DNA from: Marthasterias glacialis
Taxonomy: Eukaryota; Echinodermata; Asteroidea; Forcipulatida; Asteriidae
Reading direction: 5' to 3'
DNA length: 64,000 nt
NCBI GenBank assembly: GCA_911728455.2
Contig: OU452219.1
Location: 11,002,397 to 11,066,396, forward strand
Below the pieces are notes generated by a model. It made no database searches and was not told the origin of the DNA. It worked only from the letters and a program-made list of their open reading frames with translations. Shown here in pieces: positions 42,808-53,825 of this stretch (positions are counted from its first letter, which is position 1; the number at the start of each line of letters is the position of its first letter). Position numbers and translations under genes: made by a program.

Positions 42808-44339
42808 GGTGAATGGCGTTCAGACGACCCCACACCACCGATACATCACCACTGGATGTCAACTTCACAGATGTTGGTTTTAAAAAGCAGATCAAACTAA
42901 AATTGCCCCCGGGGTGAGCACCGGCGATAAACACGCGCACAAACAAAACCCTATCCCGTCAGCTTAGTAGTGGTCGACAAAAACACCCACTGAATAAACA
43001 TGAGTAAACATGCGCAGTAAAACCGTATTATAATCCAACGCTGTACGGCAAGTGTGATCACTCGCCCCTAGTCCACTAGACAATTAATTAGCTCCGTATG
43101 CAAATCCAGTACCAATTAACGTCGACCCTCAAATCTCATCAAGAAATTGAGGAAGCTGAGGTTTAAAGTGACACTTCAAACGCTATGTATTGTCTGTGCG
43201 CGCTCTCTCTCTGAATGATAAGTAATTAAGTCCCTTGATTACGCGTAGACAACTTGAGCTCCGCGCCAGCTGAGCGATAGCTTATGATTGAATACAGAGA
43301 GCTGTGTACAAAGAGTCTATATTTACCACCAATAATACTATGATATACGAAATGTCAGTAGGTTAATGAGGAAGGGTTGTACGCTGCCTGCCCTTGAAGA
43401 CGGAAATGAAACGCTGGTTACGCGGCAAAAACGTGTTAAGTTTGACACATAGAGACGATATTTATACGCCGTATCGTCTGGGTTGCCTTATAGTCCGAGT
43501 TACCATACGTCTACTGAAGATAGCAGCGTCTACACCTCTCTCGCTGCGGTACACTCAATTCTAGCCTACCATACAACCACGGTATTGGCGTCGTGACGGA
43601 ATATCATCATAGCCCGACAACTGCTATCGATGGGGAGATGTCTCGAATATCCCTGCCATACACAGCTTGCTGAATATTCTCTTAGGTCACAGCAAGAAAA
43701 GAAAAACTAGAATCTACGCAAAATTTGCATAAATATCACCGGAAGAATTGGCTCAAAATCTCAAGATGACGGTAGGGGTAGAATGCCATATGCCTGATCG
43801 GGATTTTGATGCCTGGGATGGATCACTAGATGACAGCTAGCCCGGTGTGTTTCTTTTTATAAAGAAGAAAGCCCAACCGTGAAAATGCCAATTTTGCATG
43901 AATTGCATGGGTAGTAGAGCCGAAACTGCCTCAATGTTTCATTTTAAAGGTATCTTGTAAAGACTTCCAGAAGTTTGTAAATATTTTGAAATAATGGAAT
44001 ACAAGAACAGCTGTTATATTTACGCTATTATAATGCCGCACCGTGAACATGTTTAGATTACAGAATGTAACATCTGCGTCTATTTAAAGGTCTATTATTA
44101 CGTAATAACATCTTGTGAGATAGCAATCGTTCACTCAATCTAGAGAAATTTTGTTTATAATATAAACAATCGTACACTGAAACGTGCTCAAATTGATATA
44201 GGAAAACGGCGTGTGCGGTCGGGTTTTTTTTTCGCGCGCGTTTAAAATGTTTGATTCTGCAGAGTTTAGGTTACACGGGAAACGTTATAACGGATTCCAA
44301 CACATCTTTGTGTATTATGACAATAATTTTATTTTCCAC
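42808..44339. other. Upstream region of the calmodulin-like gene
   Basis: Holds the 5' untranslated region and promoter by position. I see no confident TATA box or start site. The open frame upstream of the ATG (to 42946) has no domain and no better start context. Confidence 0.4.
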
Positions 44340-44374
44340 AGAAATACTTCTGGTACAATCAGCTTCACAGCAGT

Positions 44375-44945
44375 GTTGTAGTACTCGTACTTGGTACCCG
44401 TACTCGAATACTACACGAATACCGTGCTAATGGTACTCAACACTCGTACTCGGCTAGCAAAATACCCCCCTTCGAAGTCCATATTCGATACTCGACTGAA
44501 ATGTATGCACTCGAAGTCATGTACTCGATGCTCATCTGAAAATGAACTCGGACTCCGATTCTAAATACTCGTGGTCAAAATACTACTCTCATTTCCGCTT
44601 TCCTATGCGTTCATGACATAAATAGAGGAATACAGCTCTGGAAAGAAGTAAAATTGAAGTTGTGTACGATGTATTCATGTTTAAAAGATAGTTACGGTAT
44701 CCTACCAAACAAACATTGCCATCTGGAAATTAGTCACAGAACAAATGTTTTCATACTTCATTTTGCAGTACTCGGAGATCCAAACACTTGGTACTCGGCT
44801 GTTGGATTCCGTACTTAGACATCAACATACTCGGTATTCGGACACTTGTACTTGTACTCGATGGTCCACGTAAACGTAGGCCTACTCAAGTACTACTCGG
44901 CCACCCTAATACTCGGCAGTACACGTACTTGATACTCGACTGAAA
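44375..44945. repeat. Degenerate tactcg-rich repeat field
   Basis: The words tactcg, gtactcg and actcggta recur some thirty times over 570 bp with irregular spacing, with a quieter middle (44590-44760). This is an old, decayed short-unit satellite. Confidence 0.75.
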
Positions 44946-45301
44946 ACTACTGGTATATTTAATTACAACAATGCTTCACAGACCTTCGTCACAACAATGT
45001 GTGGACGTCTTTTTGTAGGCTGGAAGGCAAAACGGTCTGGCCCCCCACTTTTTTTCAGTAAAATGGAAATCAGTATTGATTGTTCCTGTAGCACATACGA
45101 ACAGACAAGAAGGTAGGATGATTTTGGACAGGATTAAATCAAACAACATCAAATGCATAGTCCTTAACCTATTCTACATCATCATTCTTGTTAAAGATCG
45201 ATGTTTAATTAAACAACCGTTCACATTATGGCATTCAATGTTTCGGATATTACTGCACGGTTTGTTCCAATGTATAAATCACGGGTGGTAAAACGAGGGC
45301 G

Positions 45302-45336
45302 CCAGGAGCCCCCCCCCCCCCCCCACACACACACAG
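45302..45336. repeat. Poly-C then (CA)n low-complexity tract
   Basis: A run of about 14 C followed by cacacacaca. Confidence 0.8.
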
Positions 45337-45913
45337 TTACTAAGTTATATTAAACATTTTCCCTGACAAAAATGGTGAGATGGGGGCATTTTCTGGGATG
45401 TATTTATGACCCACCAACATATTTACAGTTCCGCCGCTGCTGTATACACAGTTACACTTCATGGTGCAGAGGAGTAATTATGGTCAAGCGTCTTGCACGG
45501 GTGACCTAAAGGCAAACACCCTCGACCACAGCCAAAGGTAAGGAGTTACTTCATATGGGCGTTTCAACATTGAAAAACTAAACCAACGTGCCCATAAAAC
45601 TGGAGGTAGGTATGCGTAACGTTCTGTCGCTTTGCAGGATGCGTGAAGACTTCGTGAAATGTCGACAAACTGTGATCAATGCGCGTTAGCTTGATAATCA
45701 ATCCCAACGTGAAGGGACACCTGCACTACATTATTATAGCTATCGATCAGTATTGATTGTACAAGTCAAGATTCATTCCCGTTACCTCCGAGCCTTTGTT
45801 GGGGGCGCTATCCGTATCACCTGCTTCTAGCAAAAAGTGTACTGAAAATGATCCCGCGCTTTCTATAATTTCCAGATGGTTACACTAACAGACGAGTCTC
45901 GCAGAGAGCGCCC

Positions 45914-46080
45914 TCTGTGGCCACGTAGTCAAAAACAACTTATTATTCTTTGTCCGAAAAGATTCCAATTAACTATAATTATACAACACGTATACAACTC
46001 TGTGGCCACGTAATCAAAAACAACTTATAATTCTATGTCCAAAAAGATGTCAATTAACTATAATTATAAAACACTTGTAT
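45914..46080. repeat. Two-copy tandem duplication, about 84 bp
   Basis: ctgtggccacgtagtcaaaa is followed about 84 bp later by ctgtggccacgtaatcaaaa, with matching downstream parts (caattaactataattata in both). Roughly 90 % identity by eye. Confidence 0.88.
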
Positions 46081-46494
46081 AATAATATTCTGGTTAATAA
46101 ACCCATTCAAAACCACAATAATTACGCTTGAAAATAGTATTGGATATAATAATCCACTATTATTTTCAAGCCCTTGATTTTATTGCTATAAACAATTAGA
46201 ATATCGCCATTCCGAAGTCTGCCATTTTTTGGTCAGGACCTGTTTCGCAAGACAGCGAGTGGGTAACATCAGAATAGTTTCAGGGCAATTTCTTTTTACA
46301 ACATTCAACAGCGTGACATTATTTTCACCTCTCGGTGACAGTAACTCATGTTGCGTAAAAGCCATGTAGCCTGGTCGGGGAAGTCCCAGACAGCGGTGAG
46401 AAATAATTATGGTGACTCACATAAAATAACAACTTGGATTTGTTTTATGATATTTTCAGAAAACATCAATCGTCAAAAGGGGATTTTGTACTGT

Positions 46495-46512
46495 GGGGGG
46501 GGGGGGGGGGGG
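46495..46512. repeat. Poly-G tract
   Basis: About 17 consecutive G; assembly length may be unreliable. Confidence 0.8.
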
Positions 46513-47097
46513 TACTGAGTAGCATGCATGCATCGCGTGCACTATAATATTGGGGTCAATAAAAGGCAATTACAATAATTATGGTATCATTCTTCTATCC
46601 AAATTGGCCCCCGACCAAAGTGCAACCCAAATTGACACACATTGCTATTGTAATGAATATCAGTATTCATTCAAACCTTGATGGAAACCTCGCGTTCCCA
46701 CATACATCTCTGTCCTTGCTCTAGGATTTAAAGATGCTGGATCCGATTTTGGCCGATTTTTTTCTTCTTCTTTTTTTTTCAGATTCTAGAAAGTCTTTAA
46801 GATATTGCACGAACAAATCCTCCAATGATAAGTGGTAATTGAAAACTAAAACTGAATTATTGTCGGGATCTCACGTCCATAAGTCATGTACAACAGTTTT
46901 CCATGTTACTTGTATTTTGTGCATTGTCCGTGGCTTATGCGAAATGTTTTTGTATGTTTTTCGTTTTGAAACAGCATCATCTGTCAAAATTTGTTCAGAA
47001 GAAAGAAAAAAATATCGAAAAAAAAAACCCAAAACAAACAACACTCTTTCGGCGAAAGTCGGGCCATAGGCCATTTTGAGATATGGTTAACGCATTT

Positions 47098-47195
47098 ACG
47101 AGGGCATTTTTTTGGATTGGGTAAATTTGTCTGTATACACCCAAACCAAACCGTGCATTCCTACGGTATCCGCCATACCTCGAAAAGGCTATAAT
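47098..47195. repeat. Dispersed repeat, copy 1 (gtctgtatacacccaaacca)
   Basis: Shares ttgtctgtatacac, aaaccaaac, tccgccatacctc and aaaaggcta in the same order with 51490-51585. The sequence just upstream (ccattttgagatatgg) also recurs in variant form near 51430-51465. The open frames here are not supported as genes. Confidence 0.7.
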
Positions 47196-49600
47196 GCAAA
47201 GTGTGAAGGAAACAAAACAGCATTTGGCACTCTTCAACGACGGGGTCCAAACGTTTGGATACGCTAGGCTGGAGAAGACTTACACAGTGTCTATTGGCAC
47301 TGCCATCTGCATGATAAAATCATGTATAAAGGCTCCTTTTTCCGCCCCTCATTATGTGACAGCCCCGCCCCTATATATTTTCCCTCGTGCACTCGGGGTC
47401 TTTAAGTTAAGAGAATAGTAAGAATGGTGCCCGAAACATCAGCTTGAAAAAATAGTTCAACTTCAAACGAGACTTTCTCCTAACACGGAACTTTTGCCGT
47501 GTTGCAGATTCGTCACATCGTAAAAACGACGAGGAATATTTCTCTCCCCCCCCCCGGATATATGCAAAGTTCCGATGGGTCCCATCACCTGAACGAATCT
47601 ACAATATTTTCTTTAAAACAATTAATAGTTTGAAGAAAAAAAATGCACAATGGGTAACTAGTACTCTATGTTGGTTTGGTTGAAATACCTACCAAGTACT
47701 ACCGGGTAATAAAACCAAAATCATCATGATACCAACTAACCTCAAAATCAAGTTGATTTTTCCCTGATTATTTCATAATAGCTCCCTCAAGATATTGTGA
47801 GTTCAGCTTGAAGGTTGTTTAGTCGGTATTACAGCTACGGAATTCCCCGAAGTAATCAAAAACACAGCAAAACGTAAACATGATATAACGACATGCCAAT
47901 TATGTTTTTAATTACTCTCTTAGATCATACAACAATGCAGTGGCTATATCACACAGGGGGTACTTTCTCTAACAAGGTGCCCCCCTGACAAAACATAAAT
48001 AAACAAATCCGGATACATGTAATTCATTAAACAAATACACGCCCCTGTAGGGCCCCCTACTGAAAGGCAATGCCTCCCCCCTCCCTGAAAACCTGGCTAC
48101 CCTGCTATATCATGAACTTCTCTATGCCCCACGCCAGCAGCGTAGCCGGGGGGGGGGGGGCTGGGGCACGTGCCCCCCCCATAAATTATCAGTGCCTCCC
48201 CCTAGGTGCCTCCCCATGAAAAAATTATGATACATGTAATACATTAAAAAACATGGACCCTGCCCCCCACCCCACACACACACTGAAAAGCAACGTCCCC
48301 CTTGTGACCCCCAGGGATTCTCATTTTTGCATCCTCGTGGAGAATTCTATTGTTCTTTCCTTTGTCCATGTACTTAATATTTTCTCAAAGACTTTGTACA
48401 CAAATTTCCTTGTGGAGCATCCCTCTCTTTAGAATTCCCCTGTTGAGACCAAATGTTCTTGCGCTTCCCTTTTGTTATAGGACTCCACAAGGGAGCGAAT
48501 TCGAGCACACACCCATTGAAAAAAACCTGGCCCACGCACACATTATTGCACCTACAGGAAAAAAAAATCATTCCACCCTTATAATACATACTTAGATCAT
48601 GATGTACACTGTGCAAGTAATGTAAGGACACACACCCACACTACACACACACTAGTGTAGGTGAATTAACACAAAGTTGAATTATACACGTTTGGAGTAA
48701 GTAGAAAAACAACCTTTACGCAGAAAGATACATAAACTTGCAATATACAGAAACTAACCATCCATGGTATTTTTGAAACTGTGTAATTACCTTCCCGGTT
48801 TCGATAGCGTCCATGTATACCGTCACTTCTCTATCGCATTCCACTCTTTCGTCGCGCCTTTTCAAACGAGTAGAAGTATATTAAGATCCGCCATGTTGCC
48901 TGTAAAACAGTTATTTAAATCAGATCTCGCCGTTGTCACTTGAGAGGACCAAAAATCACCTGATATTAATCCGGGTGACTGTCTCCAACTGTGTTAACTA
49001 TCAGTACTTTTACCATACCTTTGATCTTACCATAGAGAAAGGATAGGCCTACGTCTTATGAATACTTATGCTATGACTCGTTGAATGTATATACATGTAC
49101 GTTTTGACTACATTCCAGGAATACTTTCTGAGAAAAAGACACAAATGGTGCAAGTCGCCTTTGACAGCTGACGAGCACAGAGAAAAGATGACGAAAGACT
49201 CTCTCAAGATATTTGAAGAGTGAGAGTCACTACACCTGTCTTATTCAACTACTTTTGTTGGTCACTCTTGTGACTCAATGCATTCGTTCAGGGGGTCCGT
49301 AACATGCACAAATTATATCCGACTTGTCTCTTGTTGTTTTCTTTAAATGGTGACAAATGTTTGTCCTCAAATAAAGAATTGAGTCCCTTCAACAGCCTGA
49401 CTAGTGGTCTCAAATTTCAAAGTTAACTAGATATTCAAACTTTAACTTTAAAAATTATGAAGTTTGGCTATTAAATAGTAAATGTGAACAACTTACATAC
49501 ATTTACACTGTGTGAAAAATACTCTACGGTATTATTATTTTTTTAACCCATGTTGTAATTTCCATTACATGCCAACGTTCTCCAATAAGCCATTTTTGAA
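47196..49600. other. Intergenic stretch between the two gene blocks
   Basis: No gene is supported. G/C-rich debris near 47960-48310 (gcgtagccgggg, cacgtgccccc, gtgcctccccc) resembles fragments of the hAT-type MITE at 23641. (CA)-rich words lie near 48630-48655. Confidence 0.4.
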
Positions 49601-49606
49601 TTTATT
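49601..49606 (-). terminator. Candidate polyadenylation signal of gene copy A
   Basis: The plus strand reads tttatt, giving AATAAA on the minus strand about 250 bases beyond the stop at 49857. Position only; AATAAA is common in AT-rich DNA. Confidence 0.3.
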
Positions 49607-49856
49607 TTTCCAACCACTATATTTGACGATACATTTGGGCGTTATGCAAGCATCTAAAATATGTAGTTATAATTGTACATCATTATAACATTACTAAGTG
49701 ATGGGTAGATATTTTTATGTTAATAAAAGGTCTTACCTTAGAGCAAGGGCAAATCCTACCTCGTCTCGAATATATAATTATCACTAGACCAATTAAAAAC
49801 TCACCCTGGGTAAATTAAAATACACAACTTAACATCAATCGCTGTTTAAATGTTTT

Positions 49857-50277
49857 TCATTTATATCTATTAGCTTGCATTGTCTGATAGCTGATGGTGT
49901 CCCTTACAGACGATTTATTGCTGACGTCATCCCAGTGAGACGTGTAGATACCTGGGCGTAGCCTCCACTTATTCTGCGAGTACACACCGATGATTGAGTA
50001 GAACCTCGGCTTATAAGCCATCCTACTCTTCATCCCAAGGTCACGCAGTTTTCTTTCCATCTCCATCACACCAGCCGTGTCGGTGAAGTCTCTGGTGTAG
50101 ACGCTGACGGCGTGCATTCGCCCGTGGAGGGCCTTCCCTTCACCCTTGTCTTCCAACGGCGACACTTTGGCGTGCGTGCCCAACTTGTCTGTCGCCGTGG
50201 CCGTGGCGATTTTTTCCCAGGCCTCGTCGATTTCTGTCCCGGTGTTGAAAAACAGAAGCCAAATACCGCTCAGGCAC
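49857..50277 (-). CDS. C11orf68-like: Copy A, exon 4 (C-terminal half of DUF1917 domain)
   Basis: Opens after tttaatttaag| and ends with TGA at 49857. It encodes residues 152-291, including the most conserved blocks (VYTRDFTD, YKPRFYS, WRLRPGIY). Confidence 0.93.
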
Positions 50278-52642
50278 CTTAAATTAAAACATACATTGGT
50301 AGATCTTTCAGTGGTTTAACACGTCAAAGTGAAACAAAAACGAGTTCATCCACAACTGTCTGCAATGCGTTTTCAGTGCAACAATGAGAGACTTTTGAGA
50401 ACGCTAGGCGGCAGCAGACTTACCAGGCAAATTAATTGTTCTCGGAAAGGCGCGCAGAAAAGTTAAATGATACTGTGTCTGCTGCCATCAAGCGTTCCAA
50501 AGTCTCGCATAATATGTGCAAAATGACGTTTATTTCATTTAATACAAGCGATTATACAAAAACAAACCAATGTTATTAAATGGATGATAAGCACTTTGTA
50601 AAAGCAAAAATGTAGGGGGAATTCACAGGCACTTTGTGTCCGTTGAAATCATTCTAAAAGTTAACTCAGAAAGTGTGAATAAGGAGTGCCTACCGATGTT
50701 TCAAAGCCAGTTTTTTGACTGTTTGAAAGTTGATTGTATCAGATAAGTCAGTCAAGTCTTGCCAAGCGGCCTGGAGTCCTTCTGTATCACCGAGCCCTTC
50801 ATCTGTAAAGCTTGGGGATCGTACAGAAATCCAACCAATTCCATCAGACCTAGGTAAAGTGTCGTTACAAAAGAGATTATCGTTCTAACGTACATGCCAA
50901 CAAAAAAATCATTCACTATACCAGTGCCGGTGTCATAGGGTATTCTGTCCTAGGGTAATGTGTCCACCATACGGTAAATTAACGTGGGCTGGAGGAGTTT
51001 ATTCAAAAGTGGGCACTATCAGGAGTTAGTACACAATTCGCCCTACGCCCGGAGAGAAACTCCTGCCGGACAGAATCTCCTTCCACACCGGACTATTTTC
51101 GTGGCTGCATGCCGACTACCAGCTATAACTGTATTATTGCATAACATAGTTTGGAAAATTTGGAAAATAAAACCAGAGTCAATTAAATTTTGTTCAAAGT
51201 ATAGTTCTACGAAGATTTTGCACCCATTAAAGGCTTGGCACAAGTTTTTTTTTAATGTGGAAGCTGGTTTTTGATTTTTTATATCAAACTTAATTTTTAA
51301 AAAGTCATTTTTTCCCTTTGTGGTTAGTTACTTGACTCTAGAAACTTAATACAAGTGCAGAATATCCCGAGAAATATTTTTGACTGAAATGCCGACTTGG
51401 GAAACGTATCCTGGTAATGTGCCCCACCATCTCAAAATGGCCTGTAATGTGTCCACAACTTTAAGATATGGTGGGCACAATACTATAGGGCACTAATTGA
51501 TTTGGTAAATTGTCTGTATACACCAAAACCAAACAGTGAACTCCTATTTTTATAGTGTCCGCCATACCTCAAAAAGGCTAATGCTAGTATACATGTATTT
51601 GAAAATGTACTTTGATCTCCTCACCGTTTAACTTTTGATGGGGCACTAGTTTCGAAAAACTTCTGGAGCATCTCCAGACGTTCCTCTTCATTGTACTCGG
51701 CCGGATCAAAGAAGAGTCCGTCTTCCTTGTAGGCTGCCTTGGCATCCTCATGAAGGCGGGTTGCACGCTCTGGATCCTGGACTGGGCCCGGCTCTTCCTG
51801 CCCTGTGGGGTCTTTGCTGGTTCTGGCTGACCTACAATAGCAAGTCCATGCAATCATGAATTACTCTCGGCTAGTTTTAACTTCGTCCGACCCTCCACTC
51901 CTTGTATGATAGTTAAGACATCGATTAACTCCAGCAAACGGAACCAGACTAATGGAAGGGGAAACAGACCGAGCCATACTTGGACAACTTAAAATCAAGC
52001 GTTTATGAACTATAATGCAAGCAAGGTAACTCGACAAAAAGTAGAGGGAGAATGATCAAGTCTTTAATAATGCCCATTCCCTCTTCAAAGTTCCTGCTGA
52101 TCTCGAATTCAGTGCATATAATGGAATAATACAGAATCAAACAAAATGCAGAGCACATTCACAAATAGCTCAATTTGGAGGATTCCCCTAATTTGATTAG
52201 GCTCCAAGCTTAAGCATACAGGCTTAGCATAATTATACCCTAACTTAAGAACTTTATCACACTGCAGCCATCTTTGTCAGATTCCCTGTATACACAATGA
52301 CATTGATAGTTTGAAGTGTTTTTAATTTATAAAAAAGCACCAGACTATTTCCCCTTCCAGCCTGTTTGGTTTTTGGTTTGACTTGGGAAAAACAAGATGG
52401 CTGCCCCATGAAAAAGGTCTAAAGCATCAACAGGTTATTATATAACTTATATAGTTGAGAATCGGGTGAGGTCCACATCCCAAAACATGTCTACAGTTCA
52501 TTCCCAGCTACCCAGGTGACTAATGGGTGTGGTTTACTTCAGAAACTCACATTTTCAGTTTTGACAGACACCCAGCGAGGGCCCCGACCGGATCATCTTC
52601 GTCTGAATCAGACGAATCAGACCAATAGCTTGTTCTGCTCAT
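49857..52642 (-). CDS. C11orf68-like: C11orf68/Bles03-family protein (UPF0696, DUF1917), copy A
   Basis: Four minus-strand coding exons (52551-52642, 51625-51831, 50694-50849, 49857-50277), all GT-AG with every intron in phase 2, give 876 nt and 291 aa. Human C11orf68 is about this length as I recall it. The N-terminus is acidic (WSDSSDSDEDD, residues 7-17). The family blocks follow in order: LFFDPAEY (70-77), DGIGWISV (102-109), GLQAAWQDL, GIWLLFNTG (156-165), EAWEKI (170-175), AKVSPLED (188-195), SVYTRDFTD (210-218), YKPRFYSIIGVYSQNKWRLRP (240-260). The family is eukaryotic with no established reaction; a crystal structure of the human protein exists and I recall an eIF4E-like fold. Codon-level integrity and conserved motifs indicate a working gene. 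It is the most diverged of the three local copies. Confidence 0.92.
50388..50508. mobile_element. MITE family 4, copy 2
   Basis: Left gcggcagcagacttaccagg, right gtctgctgccatcaagcgtt, loop with gttctcggaaaggcgcgca. Outer flanks gagacttttgagaacgc and gcgttccaaagtctcgc are inverted. It sits in intron 3 of copy A, on the spliced-out side. Confidence 0.85.
50694..50849 (-). CDS. C11orf68-like: Copy A, exon 3
   Basis: 156 nt between ctttacctag| and |gtaggc, phase 2 on both sides. It encodes SDGIGWISVRSPSFTDEG then a helix with GLQAAWQDLTDL and VKKLALKH. It matches exon 3 of copies B and C, which are one codon shorter. Confidence 0.93.
51490..51585. repeat. Dispersed repeat, copy 2
   Basis: Counterpart of 47098-47195 with the same word order (ttgtctgtatacacc, aaaccaaac, tccgccatacctc). 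It lies within intron 2 of copy A, which also contains tgtaatgtgtccac-type words at 50957 and 51451. Confidence 0.7.
51625..51831 (-). CDS. C11orf68-like: Copy A, exon 2
   Basis: 207 nt between gctattgtag| and |gtgagg. It encodes a polar segment (SARTSKDPTGQEEPGPV) and then DGLFFDPAEYNEEER with the helix LEMLQKFFE and APSKVKR. Copy B's equivalent exon is 525 nt longer. Confidence 0.93.
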
Positions 52643-52666
52643 CTTGAGTTTCAGTCTGAGTGATGT
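52551..52666 (-). CDS. C11orf68-like: Copy A, exon 1 (24 nt untranslated, then start codon)
   Basis: An acceptor (acgttgcag|) at 52667 begins the exon; ATG at 52642 starts 30 codons plus two bases, MSRTSYWSDSSDSDEDD onward, ending AAAT|gtgagt. The same arrangement (acceptor shortly before ATG, phase-2 donor gtgagt) is seen in copy B, which supports this start and an untranslated exon further upstream. Confidence 0.85.
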
Positions 52667-53313
52667 CTGCAACGTAAATGAAATCATTGCTGACAGAGAA
52701 ATCAAAATTGAAAAACAAGTGGCCTGGTATATACATGTAGTAGGGCATGGATATAGGCCTATAAATACCCCGTTCCCGTTTCAATCATCCAGGTACTTCT
52801 TTGTCGAGCATATTATCATTTTTTTAGAGGCTCTTTACTTTTATTAATGCCATACTAATCAAAGTGCGGACCCTTTCAAAACAGTAGTTGCGCAATATTA
52901 TTAGGAGACAATAATCAGACATGCAACTTTGCAGTTGAAAAAAAGGGAGAAAACGACCAGCAACACTTAACAATGGTCCCATCGGCGTTCTATAGGCTGC
53001 ACTGTTATCAAAGGAAAACGAGAAAGTTGCATGCCAGGATAACAGTGTGTTCAGTGATCTAAACCAGTGTTCAATTTCAAGTCGTGAAATTAGTCGACCA
53101 GGCAGAGTGACAAAGTGCCCAAAATTAAATTTATAAACGCAGCACTCAGTGATTTTCCCCGTACCCTTGATCTTAAAATACAACATTGCAACAACTGTCG
53201 ACATTACTATCTGGTTTAATTAAGGTCTTGTCATAACCATAAATGAACACGTAAAGTCCTCTACATAATCATTTAAAACATAAGATACCGGACATTGTGA
53301 ATAAACTACTTAC

Positions 53314-53410
53314 CTCTCCTGGCTGTAGTTTATGGTGTGACCTTCGTCTTTGCTGTGGAGGATGTTCTACCTATGGAGAGTCCTTTCTCTACACGCACTG
53401 TGTCATTCGT
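53314..53410 (-). other. 5' untranslated exon of copy A (5' end approximate)
   Basis: Ends at 53314 with ccaggagag|gtaagtag on the minus strand. The counterpart in copy B (60938) has the same donor and the same flanking gcatccg/aaagacg-type sequence. The transcription start is not determined; the upper limit given is approximate. Confidence 0.55.
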
Positions 53411-53465
53411 GTATTTCTATCCATGGGCCGCGAGAGGCCCGCCACCCTCGGCTATTACTGAGCGT

Positions 53466-53531
53466 GGGAAATTCCTATCCGCATTATTACTATCGAATAA
53501 ACAAGCGCTTGCGCAAGTTGGGGAATTCCCC
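53466..53531 (-). promoter_or_regulatory. Putative promoter block of copy A: kB-type and C/EBP-type sites
   Basis: Contains GGGAAATTCC (53466-53475), the palindrome TTGCGCAA (53509-53516) and the palindrome GGGGAATTCCCC (53520-53531). The first and third fit the NF-kB consensus GGGRNWYYCC; the second fits the C/EBP half-site palindrome. The last two are retained with the same 3-bp gap in copy B although the surrounding DNA has diverged. Placement about 200 bp from the untranslated exon's donor is promoter-proximal. Confidence 0.55.
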
Positions 53532-53825
53532 TGTACTGTGCAATCGCAGTCTACAAAGTTCGGTGGCTAAGAGAGGTCATAAGTATTTTAACGAGCGCGC
53601 GTAGCTGTATGTTGGACACTTTCGTATAATCATAAAATTAATACGTTATCAATACATAAACCACAAGAAACTTTAATGGTATTAGCAATATTTCGTTGTA
53701 TTTATTGTTATTATTATTATACTTGTTTATTTAAAAACATTGTACTTGTAGCCAAAGGCTAAATTGAGACAACGGAGATTGGAGATGATCTTGATTGATT
53801 GCAATCATAGTATCTTGTAATTCTG

